NCBI GenBank assembly: GCA_026929865.2
Contig: CM049395.1
Coordinates: 15,330,001 to 15,394,000 of the forward strand
Length of the DNA stretch: 64,000 nucleotides
Source of the DNA: Hyperoplus lanceolatus
Taxonomy: Eukaryota > Chordata > Actinopteri > Uranoscopiformes > Ammodytidae
Direction of reading: 5' to 3'
This document shows, piece by piece, positions 1 to 25,100 of the stretch (the first letter of the stretch is position 1; each line of letters starts with the position of its first letter). The notes under the pieces are model-generated. The model searched no databases. It was not told the origin of the DNA and saw only the letters and a list, made by a program, of their open reading frames with translations. The position numbers and the translations under genes were made by a program.

Positions 1-3000
1 GTAACTATCAATGGACAGATTTTCCAATGAATCTTTAGGTCTCTATAAGCACAAAGTGTATTGATAGGTTAAGTGTTTAAGCATTGTGTGATGTGGATTA
101 GTGAAAAGAATCTCTTTGAGCTCATCTGCAATTTATTGCATTTCATAAATGGACCAAACTTCATTTAAATCTAAAGAAACAATGCTTCTCTTGCCTTTTA
201 TCCTGTTCACAAATCCTGAATTATTTATTAGCAAAAATTAGCATCACGTTAATAATAATCATATCCCAAATTGACTGCATTGGTTTTATGGGAAGAACCA
301 CATAATCTGGTTTGACTTGAAAAAGTACAATGCCAAAAAACCTGCCAAGTTAATGTTCATCCCAAAAATTGCTCATACAGATACAGGACACAGGTGGTCT
401 GCGGCTGCTTTGACGCTAATGAGGGGTCAGATGTCAAACAGTGACCTCACAGGTTTGTCAGCATGTGACCATCAGAAGACCTCACAAGTGTGAAAGAATG
501 GCATCATAAACTCAGTCATTGCTGTTCCTTGGTGAGTTGTTTTTAGGCGAGGTTCGTGTGACTCAGAGAAAATCCAGAGGGACAATAGCAGGAAAATAAC
601 TTCACTTGGATGAAGAATTGCTTAATTTCACACTTATGATGGCTTTCATGTTAAAGCTGTAGCGCAGAACTTTTAATTTAAATTAATGTTGGTTAAATTT
701 AAGGCATCGACAAACGATGACACCAAGCTGATTCAGCTTATGAGCTCCACAAAGCTCCCTGGAATTACAGCAGAAGGTATAAAAATCCATGCGTGATCAC
801 CGCAGGTTTACCTTATGTAGATGGTGTTGTTGTAATTACTCAGAATTCCTCATGGGGGGGGCGACAGAAGTTACGCACTATAGCTTTAAAATATGATAGT
901 TTTATCTGATGTGTAGTTTGGCGGCAGACACTTTCAGCTTCTGTTTGTTTACTGACGGAATCAGATAAGATTTTGAAGGAAAAAACATAGATAACATTTT
1001 AAGCATTTTAATTTCCTTTTTTTGTGTAACAAACAGGATAAATCCTTGTTTAGACAACTCAAAAGCTATAGGGATTGTGGGAAGTTCTGAAAAGCATGGC
1101 TGATCTGTGATAACATTTGACAGAATTATCTGAGCTGAAAGACTTTAAGTGTTGTTTTTTTTCAGATAGCCTATCATTGTTTATCTGTTTTTAGTATCGC
1201 TCCTATAGCAGGGTTAGGCGGCCATCAGTGGTTGCCTGATCTCAGCCCTAACAAGCTGCACTGTGGGTGATTAATGTGGGCGAGACCCTCCAAGTCTCTC
1301 TGAGGACGCTAAGGGCCACAGCCCCAAAGCAGTCAGCTGCATACTTTCAGCACACAGTCATCTTTTACTTTAACAAAATCTGTAAGTGACAGGCTGCTAA
1401 TAAAAAAAACTGAGGGAGAAGTGTTGCAGCAATTATTATGGGCCGTTTACTACCAGCCATTTTCACTGCTCTGGCTCAATAACACTAAAAGAAGTGAAAA
1501 ACTAATTTGCAGGATGTCAAAGTAATTTATATCAGTGTTTTGAGGATACAATTTATGTATTGGCATTTGTATCATGAACATACAAGATTATGGGGAATTC
1601 CATAGCGAATTAAAGAAATCTTCCCCAAAAGAATTGATTAAAGGTGAAGTAGGTGATTTATTTATGTTAATATAAGTGTTAAATCGCTCTTTATTCATAC
1701 AGTGATCACTTACATAGTGTGGGCGTCTCATAAAGCCGATCTCTCAGTCAGCCGCTCTGCATGTAATCAGCAAATAAACTTTTTGGGGATCCCGAAACTG
1801 ATATCCAATCACAAGAGAGAACGCTACAAACCTGCACCCGTCTCACTGCCAGTGCACGCGCAGAGCACAGATGGGTGAATGTGTATGTGCCTACAATGGC
1901 AGAGCAGGTCAAAATCCTTCCCAATATATGTGTTGATGGTTTTTATCATGTTTTATCACACTTACTTATCTGAGATGATGCTAGATGACTCGCTGTTTGA
2001 AGGCCGCAGTGCATTAATGTGGTGACGTGGGGACCATGGTGGGGACGAGGGAGGGGACTGCTAACTGCAGTCAGTGACAGGAAGTTAGCTAAACTGACCA
2101 TTCCGCTTACTGAACCTTTAATTTGATCAATCAAGGAAACAGAATACTCCCTGAAGGGCAATGGGCTCTTGTAAAGACCAACAGCGCCATCTTGTGGCCC
2201 ACAGAATCAGGGAAGTTAAACTGGTATATTTCTTGATTTCTTTAGTGATTAGGGTTATTTTTTCCAGATGTGGGCTCAAATAAAGAAACTGAAGTAACAG
2301 TAATGATCTTCAGGGCATTTCAAAATATATGTTTTTTTATTATTAATGAGAATTAAGGGGACGAGGAGTTATCATCCAATCAGACTTTTCTTCTATAATT
2401 TCAATACAAGAAAGGACATTGGATTGAACAATCTGGATTATGAAGTGAAATTGCAGTTTACAGGAAGGATTGGATTATTGGAACCCTGTATTGGCAGTGA
2501 TTTCTATCTGAATTTATTAAATTCAATTTAAACCTAAATTAGGGACCCTCGTTTTGCTGCATCTGTACGTTATGGTCTTTTATTTATATTATAATAATCA
2601 ACAATTGCATGAGGTATTAGATTTGTACTTACTGTACAATTATACAGAATGTGCAATAATGTGCTAAAAGAGCTCTTTTTTTTGGAACACTGTAATCCAG
2701 TTTTCATTATTGCCCCTTGATCTTGATTAGTGGCAGATTTCCTGCTGTTTATCATTAGATGATGGCCTTACTCTTTAGACTGGACCGGGACTTTCAACAG
2801 TGTGTTTATTTCTTTAGTGGAAGGCATTGCTTTGAAACGGTGAAGAAACGCACGTTTCAGAGGTTATGTGACAGTTTGGTTAAGTCATAATTATACAAAA
2901 TGATCCAATTATCTGATATTATCCAACATCACAGCTGGGGATTTCAAATGTTGACACCTTGACATCTCTCATACAGTATATGAGTAAAACACCTCACATA

Positions 3001-3373
3001 GTGTGGATTTGATCAAAAAAAGAAATGAAAGGTTCTAGGACCAGGTTCAAGATTCCTTCCCTGTTGTTGTTGTTGTTGTTGTGTAAGATCTGCATGGAGT
3101 TTCTACTGTTGCTGTAACCACACTGACCTCAAACATGCAGTCAAATTTATAATCTCATTGTAATCGCATGACTCACACAGTTTGTGCAAAATGGCTTTCA
3201 AAAGTTGCTTTCAAGTTGCAGTATGTGAAGTCAACCCAAAGAGAAGAGTCACAGTAAAGTGTTCTATGTCATGCCTTCAGAGGACAGTAATGACCCCTTG
3301 GCCAAAATAAGCCAATGTGACACAATAAACGGTGAAATCATGTCAAATCATTTCATGCGTCTGTGCGTCTGTG

Positions 3374-3374
<1 letters not shown>
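1..3374. other. Gene-free left flank
   Basis: I see no exon with a recognisable protein and usable splice sites on either strand; open frames are short and unremarkable. It lies downstream of shc4. A 20-nt block at 870-889 recurs with two mismatches at 13301-13320 inside a shc4 intron and is probably part of an old interspersed repeat. A short (GTT)n run lies near 3062-3081. Confidence 0.6.

Positions 3375-3411
<37 letters not shown>
3375..3411. repeat. (TG)n microsatellite
   Basis: Uninterrupted TG dinucleotide run of about 18 units, in gene-free flank. Confidence 0.95.
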
Positions 3412-3412
<1 letters not shown>

Positions 3413-3686
3413 GTTCGAAATTGTCTAACTAGTGTAGGCTGAGGTTCAGTTTGCTTTGTTTACCAATTCAAACTGGTACACACTGACAACCTCCCTAAAG
3501 CCTGCAACTATAAAACAAGTTGTGTTTTGTGAAATAAAGCAGTAAAACAGCAAATTAGTGAAAGTAGAATATGTAAAATCTCTTAAGAATAGTGTTAGAG
3601 TAGGTTACGTACACATTTTATTAAAAAGTCAATCACTATTATTACTTCTATTTCAACAGTAGAAATGAATTCCAGATACATATCTA

Positions 3687-3964
3687 CACTCAACAAAAAT
3701 ATAAACGCAACACTTTTGTTTTTGCTCCCATTTTTCATGAGATGGACTTAAAGATCTAAAATTCATTCCAGATACACAATATTACCATTTCTCTCAAACA
3801 TTGTTCACAAATCTGTCTAAATGTGTGATAGTGAGCACTTCTGCTTTGCTGAGATAATCCATCCCACCTCACAGGTGTGCCACATCAAGATGCTGATCTG
3901 ACATCATGGTTAGTGCACAGGTGTGCCTTAGACTGTCCACAATAAAAGGCCACTCTGAAATGTG
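3687..3964 (+). repeat. Left terminal inverted repeat of Tc1-like element
   Basis: About 275 bp, matching the reverse complement of 5037-5310 with scattered differences. It contains five bases (GCAAC, about 3707-3711) that the right arm lacks. Inner transposase-binding sites are expected in long-arm Tc1 elements but cannot be assigned by eye. Confidence 0.92.
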
Positions 3965-4006
3965 CATTTTTTTTGCTTTATTGGGGGTCTGGGGACTCAG
4001 AACCAG

Positions 4007-5017
4007 TCAGTATCTGGTGTGACCACCATTTGCCTCATGCAGTGCAACACATCTTCTTCGCATAGAGTTTATCAGAATGTCAATTGTGGCCTGTGGAATG
4101 TTGGTCCACTCCTCTTTAATGGCTGTGCGAAGTTGCTGGATAGTAGTGGGAAGTGGTGCACGCTGTCGTGTACGCCGGTCAAGCACATCCCAAACATGCT
4201 CAATGGGTGACATGTCTGGTGAGTATGCTGGCCATGCAAGAACTGGGACATTTTCAGCTTCCACGAATTGTGTACAGATCCTTGCAACATGGGGCCGTGC
4301 ATTATCTTGCTGAAACGTGAGGTGATGTTCATGGATGTATGGCACAACAATGGGCCTCAGGATCTCATCACGGTATCTCTAAGCATTCAAAATGCCATCA
4401 ATAAAATGCACCTGTGTTCTTCGTCCATAACAGATGCCTGCCCATACCATAACCCCACCACCATGGGCCACTCGATCCACAACATTGACATCAGCAAAGC
4501 GCTCACCCACACGACGCCACACACGCTGTCTGCCATCTGCCCTGAACAATGTAAACCGAGATTAATCCGTGAAGAGAACACCTCTCCAACGTGCCAGATG
4601 CCATCGAATGTGAGCATTTGCCCACTCAAGTCTGTTGTGGCAACGAGCTGGAGTCAGGTCAAGACCCCGATGAGGACGACGAGCATGCAGTTGAGCTTCC
4701 CTGAGACGGTTTCTGACAGTTTGTGCAGAAATTGTTTGGTTATGCAAACCAATTGTTTCAGCAGCTGTCTCAGTGGCTGGTCTCAGACGATCTTGGAGGT
4801 GAACCTGCTGGATGTGGAGGTCCTGGGCTGGTGTCGTTACACGTGGTCTGCGGTTGTGAGGCCGGTTGGATGTACTGCCATATTCTCTGAAACGCCTTTG
4901 GAGACGGCTTATGGTGGAGAAATGAACATTCAATGCACGAACAACAGATCTGGTTGACATTCCTGCTGTCAGCATGCCAATTGCACGCTACCTCAATGCT
5001 TGTGGCATCTGTGGCAT
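4007..5017 (-). pseudogene. Tc1-like transposase, disrupted by three stop codons
   Basis: This is the transposase gene of the surrounding element, a cut-and-paste DDE enzyme. Read on the minus strand from an ATG at 5015-5017 it stays in one frame to the natural stop at 4007-4009 (last residues HTRY), about 336 codons, normal for Tc1. An N-terminal helix-turn-helix region (STRSVVRALNVHFSTISRLQ) is followed by the catalytic core: LFTD (first Asp), QQDNARPH (second Asp) and SPDMSPIEHVW (Glu), the DD34E pattern. In-frame stops lie at 4988-4990 (TAG, near the N terminus), 4562-4564 (TAA, directly after the first catalytic Asp) and 4379-4381 (TAG). No frameshift is seen, so decay is by point substitutions only. 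Confidence 0.93.
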
Positions 5018-5036
5018 TTTGCTGTGAGACAAAACT

Positions 5037-5310
5037 GCACATTTCAGGGTGGCCTTTTATTGTGGACAGTCTAAGGCACACCTGTGCACTAATCATGATG
5101 TCAGATCAGCATCTTGATGTGGCACACCTGTGAGGTGGGATGGATTATCTCAGCAAAGCAGAAGTGCTCACTATCACACATTTAGACAGATTTGTGAACA
5201 ATATTTGAGAGAAATGGTAATATTGTGTATCTGGAATGAATTTTAGATCTTTAAGTCCATCTCATGAAAAATGGGAGCAAAAACAAAAGTGTTTATATTT
5301 TTGTTGAGTG
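5037..5310 (-). repeat. Right terminal inverted repeat of Tc1-like element
   Basis: Reverse complement of 3687-3964. It lacks five bases present about 20 nt from the tip of the left arm, so the two outer ends are no longer identical. Confidence 0.92.
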
Positions 5311-5312
5311 TA

Positions 5313-6068
5313 CATGTGACACTGATATGTCTGTAAACCTTTTGAAGTGTTTAAAAAAACAAGTAATGAAACAATTAAAATTGTGTCTTGTTGTGACTTT
5401 ACGTGTCTATTACTGTATATGACCCGGTAGTTACAGTAAAGACTACAATTGCAATCAGATTTTTCCTTAATTTAATAATAAATGACATCATGTTGTAATG
5501 TGATGTGAAGGATCCATCAAAGGTGCCGTAAGGCGAGTTGTGTTGTGCACAGGTTTTTAAGGCCATATTGTAGTTGGAGATTGAACTATAAAGAAATTAC
5601 AGGCTACATCCAGTAATCCATTCCGTCAAACAACTGAAGATGTTTTCGATTACAATTTATGCTAAACAAAAACATTGCTAATTGCACATGTGCCAGTTTG
5701 TCTGAAACTAAACTGCACATTTCAATTCTGAGTACAAAGGGCATTTGTGATACATTGAGTGGGATTAAAAGTTATTTTTGAAAAGATAAGCACGGGAAAC
5801 AGGGACACGCAACAATAACAAATCAAAACGAAAGGACACAAGATACATTTAGCATGTGAGAAACAAAATGATTTTGAAAGTCTGCCAATGTTCTGGTGAT
5901 TTCCCTCCTGACACCAGTGATTGTGCTTAAACTTTTGAGTAAACACTAGCAGCTTCAGCCTGAGAGACAGAGACAGGATGCTCTGCAGACCAGTACACAG
6001 GCCGAGTGTGTGAGAATTTCATGTAACAAAAATCCACTGCACACCACATGTACAATATATATGTGTAC
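5313..6068. other. Gene-free stretch downstream of shc4
   Basis: No coding exon recognised. It lies between the Tc1-like element and the likely shc4 polyadenylation site. AT-rich, with no repeat family I can name. Confidence 0.5.
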
Positions 6069-6074
6069 TTTAAT
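6069..6074 (-). terminator. Candidate shc4 polyadenylation signal (ATTAAA)
   Basis: ATTAAA on the minus strand, about 280 nt after the shc4 stop codon, followed within about 35 nt by a GT-rich stretch, as expected of a cleavage site. No AATAAA occurs closer. It would give a 3' UTR of about 300 nt made mostly of CA repeat. Other sites farther left are possible. Confidence 0.4.
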
Positions 6075-6163
6075 GATCAAATAATAAATTGAAAGTTGTG
6101 AAATGTTTTCTTGTGGACACATTGCACCTCATCTCCAATAACAGTGAGAATGGCTGTTGAAAG

Positions 6164-6164
<1 letters not shown>

Positions 6165-6254
<90 letters not shown>

Positions 6255-6330
6255 TGTGTGTGCGTGTATGTGTGTGTGTGTGTGTGTGCGTTTGTGTGTT
6301 TGTGTGTCTGTGTGTCTGTGTGTGTGTGTT
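6165..6330. repeat. Long (TG)n repeat, CA-rich in the shc4 3' UTR
   Basis: Uninterrupted TG from 6165 to about 6253, then interrupted TG/TGTC/TGCG to 6330. In the shc4 mRNA it reads as (CA)n beginning 22 nt after the stop codon. Several long His/Thr or Cys/Val open frames here are artefacts of the repeat. Confidence 0.97.
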
Positions 6331-6352
6331 TGGTGGCCTATGGACGTTTGTG

Positions 6353-18084
<11,732 letters not shown>

Positions 18085-18573
18085 GCCTATAATAGAAGAA
18101 AGATGAAAGAGAAAGTATTACAATCAGTTATATGCCAGCACAGTGAGGAAAAGTGTGTCATTGTGCTGATGATAATGTCTGTAATGACTTCAAAAGTGGT
18201 GGTACCTGGTAAGTGTCCTGTCTGTGATTTGAGCCTGGATGAGGTTTGCTCTCTCATAATCGGTGAAGCGGACAAAAGAGAAAATAGGGAGCACTGTCTG
18301 GGACATGGGAAACAATGGAAGAACTGCCAGGAATTAGACATTAGCAATAGTTATTACTGAAGAGTGTTGACTTATAGATAATATATAGATATTAGAATAT
18401 AGATATTAGCTAGATTCGACTGAAGACAACAGAAGAAAGGAGATGCAAGAAATGTATTAAGTTGATCATTTAGGTTGACTTAATCAGCTGATCTTTGGAA
18501 AATTATCTAAACGTCAGATTACATCTCATATGAAATGAGATGCATGCTGTACGTTACAGTAGTTTCAACTCAC

Positions 18574-18770
18574 CAGGGATGTCCTGTGGAGTCTAAAGTA
18601 CAGCCTGTGCCGCTCTAGTCATGCTGAGGACAGTCCCATCCTACTGACCCAGACACACTTTGTCAGTCAGTTGCCAGGCTCCAAGCTCTGCTTCACCTCC
18701 ACATCAACTTTCCTCCCCTCTTTTCTTCTTTCCGAGGCACATCAGAACTGCGCAGCTTTGATGAATGAAC
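18574..18770 (-). promoter_or_regulatory. Candidate shc4 5' UTR exon and promoter region
   Basis: On the minus strand a good splice donor (CCCTG|GTGAGT, exon edge at 18574) precedes the acceptor at 18087-18088 that opens the first coding exon. The sequence upstream in the transcript could be a non-coding first exon. It holds a nine-codon upstream reading frame starting ATGACTAGAGCG. A CT/AG-rich stretch lies around 18770-18795. The transcription start cannot be placed by eye. Confidence 0.4.
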
Positions 18771-18795
18771 TTTCTCTCTCCCTCTCTCTCTCTTT

Positions 18796-21700
18796 TTTAT
18801 GAATGAGAGGGCTTTCGCTCACTTCCTCTGTCTCCCTATGACGGTGCATGCAGATGAATGTGTGAATGGAGCGGTGAAAAGATTGACAGACGGCCCCTAA
18901 GGCTGTCTCCCCCTCCCTCCCCCATAAACTACCATCCAATCACAGGCGAGTAGGGTGACTCATGCTGTACACGCACACTCGTACTTGTACACCGAGTGAG
19001 CCAATACAGTACATGAGTGCTCTATTCTTTTCTTCTAACATCAGTTGCACCTCAAAAAACTGCTGTTGCTGATATATCATTAGCTCAGATTTCCTTCCTC
19101 TTCTCGTCTCCTTTTAATTTTAGGAAAAGAGGAGTTTATCATCCGTGCTAACTGACTTGATTTACACAATAAAAGACATTCCATGGTGTACATAATGCAT
19201 GAAATATTCAAATGGCCTGCATGAACACGCAAGAGGAAGAGGATCTAACTGAAACATTTGCATTTCTGTTTGATTCCAATCAGAGCAATATGCCAAGTGT
19301 CGTCTAAAGAATGGTTTGCATGCTGAACTCATTCCCGATTGAAAGATTATTATCTAACAACAGCAAAGAACAGACAGAGTGGGCCTTCACTTCCATGCTT
19401 AGTTCTGGTATTCATTTCAGGGCAAATTTAAAAGTAAAGAATTATTTCTTGTAATCAAATATCTTAAATTTCAATGGCAGACTATATTAATACGCTGGAT
19501 GTGACAACCAGAAGACTACACAAGTCTTCAACTCTTGAGTGCATAAATTACAGCAAAGCTTTGTCCCTCCCTAGTGGCTGTCAGTAAAACTGCAATGCAG
19601 GTTTATTTAAATTATCTATTAGTTTTAGGACTATTTTGTCATTTAAATGTATGCATCCTTTTGTCTATGCCACGTTTGAAATTGGATAGAGGATAGCTGT
19701 TACATTTTAAAGAGCCCAACAGGAGTTATATTAAAATGATTTGTTCTATACAATAAAGTCCAAAACACAATAGACATTAAATATACTATCTTGTAGCCTA
19801 CAACAAAGACATTTTAAAACAGAATGTGTTGCATTTTTTATTTTTTATTAAATTGATTGAATTGTAAAATAATTCGCAGACTCATTTTCAGCTCTACATC
19901 GATGATGTGTGTAGGCCACATGCCGATAAAAACATGACGGTGGATAGAAGATGAGGCATCAGTCAAGTGATTTACATAAACAACATTTTAATGAAGTTAA
20001 TCATCAGTCCATATAGGTTAAGCAGGATTATGAGAAACAGCCTTTTACAATGTTTCTAGTGATGCACAGTCTGAAGGAGACAGTCTTAAATATCCATATA
20101 AAGACAAGGAACACGCTGGGAAAAAAAGTACTTCATTGAACCGTTCTTTCGTTTGTTTGTTTTTTGTTCACATTAGCTACAAGACCTTTACCAGTAAGTA
20201 TATACATAGTGCAAAAAACACACTTGCTGTCTATGAACATACTTCAAACACTTTGATGGAAGCCGTAGCAACAAAGAGCCCACACACAGCGTACCTTTTA
20301 TCAAACTAGAAATAACTTTCATAATCCCAAGTATGATATTCGGTACACCGTCATCTCCCATCTCAGGCCTTCACATTGCAAACAGCCCTGTTATACTGCA
20401 TTTACACACCGCATCACCATTGGCTGGCTGAGGTCTCACTAAGATTCACTATCAAATACCAATATCAAATGGGATAGTTTAAAACTATCAAATGGCTTTA
20501 AGAACAGGATGATTGATGTTTTTTAATACAATGTAAAATCAAAATCTCTTTTGTACACTTTTATTTACAAAAGGTTAATTATTAGAATGTGCATGACTTA
20601 GTAATGCCTTGTTTGACTTCTAGTGGTGGATCTGCCTCAAAGAGGAAGCTCCTCAGCTGTGGTGAACTGACTTGAGATAGGTTGCTGTAGCTAGAAAATC
20701 TAGAAGAGCTCTGCAAGGATTCATTTTAGCTGTAAACATCCATATTGGATTTTCTTTTGTAAACTTGGGCATTGTTAAGCTTTATAAATACCACAAAAAC
20801 CCCCTGCTTTCCATATTGATTGATTATGGTGGTATGTCAAAATTGGTGGAAGAAAAAAAAATTACTTAGAAAACCTTTCAAGTTTCACCGATTATTTCAT
20901 AGAGTCGTAAACTACACAGACAGGCCTAAGTGGTTTCTTAGTTGGCGACACTTGCAATTATCTTTCTGGATCGAAGTATTTAAAAAGGATAAATTTGCTA
21001 AACCAACTTCTCCAAATGGCTCTAGGTCATCACCAAGTAAAAGACCGCTTGAGAGCCCTTCCCAAAATCAGAAAACAAACACCACCACAAAATAAGACTT
21101 AACAGGTGCGCTTATTTTTTGAAGCACAAACAGCATCTGGGAACTCAAGACAATTCCAGTCAGAGGAAAACAACCCCAAATAGTTTCACAATAGGCAAGA
21201 TCAATGTGACAATCCATTATTCACTGTAGAAGAACCACATAGACAAGGTAATATACACACACACACACACACACACACAAAAGCTTGGTTTGCTTCTTAG
21301 AAGTTAAGTCGTCTTAATAATCTGAATACAGAATGGGCCACTTATTATTTGAACATTAAAAAAAAACACTGAAGATTGACAGGTTGGGAGTGGTTTTGGT
21401 AGAAAGACAGAACCCCTGACACTGTAATATTCTGTGAGGAAAGCTGAATACCAACCAAGCAGTGATTAAGAAATACAGGTCTTTGCTTCCCTCGTGGAGC
21501 TGTCAGGAGAGAAAAAAACAACCCACACATACACACATTATTTACAAAGATAAAGCTAATGAACACAGCAAAATAAATGCAAACCATGTGCCTGTAAAAC
21601 ACAAACACACACACAAGCACACAAATACTTGCAGAGCTGCAACCTTCGGAGCTCTGTATGAAATAAGATGGGAGCTGAAAGGTGCCATCCTTCCTCCTAT

Positions 21701-22187
21701 GTGAGCTACAGACAGCAGTTCAAGATTTTCTTTGCATTTTTTTTTTCATTTTTTTTTGCGGTCCTCACTTGCTCCCAAGAAAGGTCCCCGACTCTAAAAG
21801 AGTTCGGCTTCGGAGGAGGAAAAATCAAAGGCTTTTCCTCTGAATTCAAGTGTAGCAGGTTATGGGCTGTAGAAGTGAGGGCATCCTTTCAAAGTGTATA
21901 TTAGATGCAGATGAGTGTTTCAATATTAAGAAGAATTGTAATCAAATGACTATGTTAGTTGTTGTGTGTCCTGTTTTAAGTAAGTTGGTCAGCTGTAATG
22001 ATACAATGGTCTGCGTGTGTGTGTGTGTTGGTCAGTCGGTTGGATACCTGAGATTATGTCTGGTGTCAGGGGGTTAAGAAGAGACGAGGGGGGGGGGGGG
22101 GAGCTGCTGGCTGCTGTGAAGAAGAGGGATGTGTGAGTGTGACAAAGAGGGAATGAATTTGTGTTTAAGAACAGAGGCAGCAGGACA
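18796..22187. other. shc4-secisbp2l spacer, including the secisbp2l 3' UTR
   Basis: No coding exon is recognised. The part nearest 22187 must be the secisbp2l 3' UTR. Possible AATAAA signals on the minus strand are at 20560-20565 and, doubled, around 19836-19849, giving a 3' UTR of about 1.6 to 2.35 kb. A (CA)n run lies at 21254-21279, and a G13 run around 22089-22101 lies about 85 nt past the stop codon. Confidence 0.5.
19836..19849 (-). terminator. Candidate secisbp2l polyadenylation signals
   Basis: Two AATAAA hexamers a few bases apart on the minus strand, about 2.35 kb after the stop codon. An alternative single AATAAA lies at 20560-20565. Transcript data would decide. Confidence 0.3.
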
Positions 22188-25100
22188 TCAAGCGGTGACC
22201 TTCTTAGCCTCCGATTGCTCTTTATCTTGCATCTTTGTCGTCTCTGGGAGGTCTGCTGAGTCCAGTTCCTCCTCTTCCTCACTCTGCCCTCCTTTCTCCT
22301 CTTCTTCATCCTCCTCCTCCTCCTCCTCTTCCTCCGTGCTCTCCTGGCTCTTGCCCAGCTGCAGGTTCTCCAGGGTCTTGGACACCCAGGACTCGATGCG
22401 GCTGCTGAGGGTGGGCACCTCCACGGCGATGGGCTCGGGGGTGTAGTCCTCCTCCTCCTCCATGTCCTCCTCCTCGGCCTCCTCCAGCATGCCGGGCACC
22501 AGGGTGGAGGTGGTGGAGGTGATGGAGGAGTTGAGCGGGCCCCTGCAGCTGCCGTCCAACGAGCCCGTCTCGGTGCTCTGCTGAGAGGCCAGCTCCAGCC
22601 GGTCGTCCACCCGCACCTCGTCCCTCTCGCCGCCACCGCCAGTGGTGCTAGCCTGTGTGGAAGGCCCTGCCCTGGGCTGCAGTGGAGCAGAAGAGGAGCC
22701 GGCCAGGGGAGCGCTAGCGGTGGTGGTGTCTGATGACTGGGGCTCACTGTCTTTCTGAGCGACCGTGGGAGGCGTAGGACGACTGGGCTCGGCCTCGGAG
22801 GGCTCCAGGGCATCCGAAGTCTCCACCATATTCCTCCAGTTGGTCTCTGAGGGATTTAATATATATGTTTGTTTTGATTTAATAAACTCAAGACTGGTCA
22901 AAAGTTTTTTTTAAAAGTACATTTACGAAAGGGATTTACATCAGTGCAGCAACAACAAACCCCTACTGCAGTATTTCCATTGAACGCTTCTTAAAAAAGG
23001 TGGACTATACAGTTTCCAGAGAACACTTGAACCGAGCTCCCAGCGCTTCAATAACCAACACTTGGTTGGGGCCCATCCGTGGCGTTATTTGACACTGAGA
23101 GGGAGTGCTTCAGCCGTCTAAGCCATGGCGGCATGCTAAAAAATGACCCTACCCCTGTCACTGGTTCTTTTACTTCAGTAACAGATCTGAATACTTCTTC
23201 CACCACTGATAACAGATAACCCCTAAAAATGTGACTATAATAAAAAGCAGAAAGCCAGAGATGTGGGAGCTTACCATACTCCTTTTCATTGACCTCTGAG
23301 ATAGGCTCAGAGAAGATGGAGCAAAAGGAGATAGCGGAGGCAGCTGAGTGGTTGCGGGAATGCCCCATGTGGTGTGGAACCTTCTTGTCATTCTTCAAAG
23401 CCTCCTCGGCCTGCTCCTGCTCCATAGCTGAAACCATGTCCTTGTAAGCCTTCCTTGCCTCTTCTGTCAGAGATACTAAACGGTTGAAGAGACCCTGGAG
23501 GAAGGAGTGGGATAAAAACCAAGTTAGTATGAGGTAAAAAAAAAACATGATGCCTTACAGCTTATCCTTCGTTTCCAAGATCCATACTTGTCTTAAATGC
23601 TCTATTTTGACAACAACTGTACATTTTATTTGTTCATTTATTCACCTGACGTTAAAATAGATGGATAGAAAAGTAGAGTATTAATGGTGATTTATTACAA
23701 TCAATGAAAACATTTGGTGGATAAGAATGTCTCACCTCAGCTCCAGAATAGTTGAAAATGCCAACCACACTAACAGGCACTAGTTTGTTGACACAGCGTC
23801 CAAGAGCTTTTCTGCCTAAAGCAAAGACAAATGGGATCTCCTGCTCCCTCGCCATGGCAATTACATTGTATAATGCTTCATCCAAACCACCTGCAAAAAG
23901 ATAAACAATGAATGCAAACGATTCAAATGTAAAAAAAAAAATAAAGATAATAATACTTTTATTTATTCTTTATGGACTAAAATAACAGAAAATACCAGCT
24001 TATGACTTGAACACAACAGTGCAACATACATTGTTTTGGCAGTATTTAAGTCGTGTTTGGAAGCTACAATTCAGCATCTATCAATAAATGACTGCTAGGT
24101 TTGTATGCAGTGTATGACCTCTGAGTTTTTCCTTTTCATTAGTATTAAACAAGCAACATCTTTGCCCCCTTAGGGCAGGGCTCAAGACTAACTTTTTTTT
24201 ACTAGGAGCACTGTCGCCCCTAACTCAGAATTGTTAGGGGCGCAAGCAGAACATTTAGGGGCAAACATTAAATAGACCTGCAACGCATCTATTGAAATGT
24301 TTCCCAATTTTAACAATATTAGGCCTATTGATATTGTATTGCCAGCATGTTTTGGAGCACACTGACAACAGATGATACATTTCATTGTTTTTTTGATTTT
24401 GTATCACCATGTGAAATTCTTCAGACATTCCTTTAGGAAAAGGATTTTTTTTCCCCATTTTCACCACAACCACTTCTATATCCAAGCCCTCTGATTTTTC
24501 CTACTCTATCTCTGCTGACTCCTGTAAGGAAAATAGCCTAGTTATTGGCCCAAAGGTAACTAGTAGGAGCTATATTACATTATCAACTAATTTGCATTAT
24601 CGCCTATGCTTTTCTGAAAGAGGCAAAATTAATAGAAAATGCTGACATGGTAGTTTACAAATTAACTAGGCCTATTTACATATATACAAACTCACTTTAT
24701 ACACTTTTTTTGTTGCCATATAACTACAAGTTAGCTACTTCATAGATATGCACTGGCCTATTGAATGTGGACATATAAAACAATTGTCCTGTTCACAAAC
24801 ATCACCTGGCACACGGTGCTGTCTGCTGGCTGCTGCAGGTGGCCGGGGGCTTCTATCAGTGTAAGTAGCCTCGTTTGGGATGTCGCCGTCTTGCTAAGAC
24901 CTGCGCAATTATGACACTCGTCTTGCTGAGTGCACAGCATTTTTGTTTTGTGCTCAGCAAGACGCGCGTCATAGTTGCGCAGGTCTGAGCAAGACGGCTC
25001 TAAGTCGAACGAGGCTAGTAAGTGCAGTCAGCGGTGAGGAGTAGACAGCTCCGTTGCTACTCTGCTCTCGTGTGCACGGTTAAACAAATCGCAAGATGTG

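Larger units (their letters stand above)
3687..5310 (-). mobile_element. Tc1-like DNA transposon with long inverted repeats
   Basis: The element is 1,624 bp and flanked by TA on both sides (3685-3686 and 5311-5312), the target duplication of Tc1/mariner elements. Both ends start CACTCAACAAAAATATAAAC reading inward. Inverted repeats are about 275 bp each, much longer than the minimal Tc1 type. The single transposase gene on the minus strand has intact DDE-region motifs but three in-frame stop codons, so this copy cannot make its own enzyme. The two arms remain very similar, which suggests a fairly recent insertion. The family is common in fish genomes. Confidence 0.95.

Noticed and set aside
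4268-4957. 229-codon plus-strand frame inside the Tc1-like element
   Set aside because: It lies antisense to the transposase and has no known domain.
18103-18360. Plus-strand frame with CPVC motif as a zinc-finger gene
   Set aside because: It is a single CxxC in a short frame inside the shc4 5' intron, with no second metal-binding pair.
21989-22813. 274-codon arginine/proline-rich minus-strand frame
   Set aside because: It is a shifted frame of the last secisbp2l exon; the correct frame continues the protein through KEYETNWRNM and ends at 22188.
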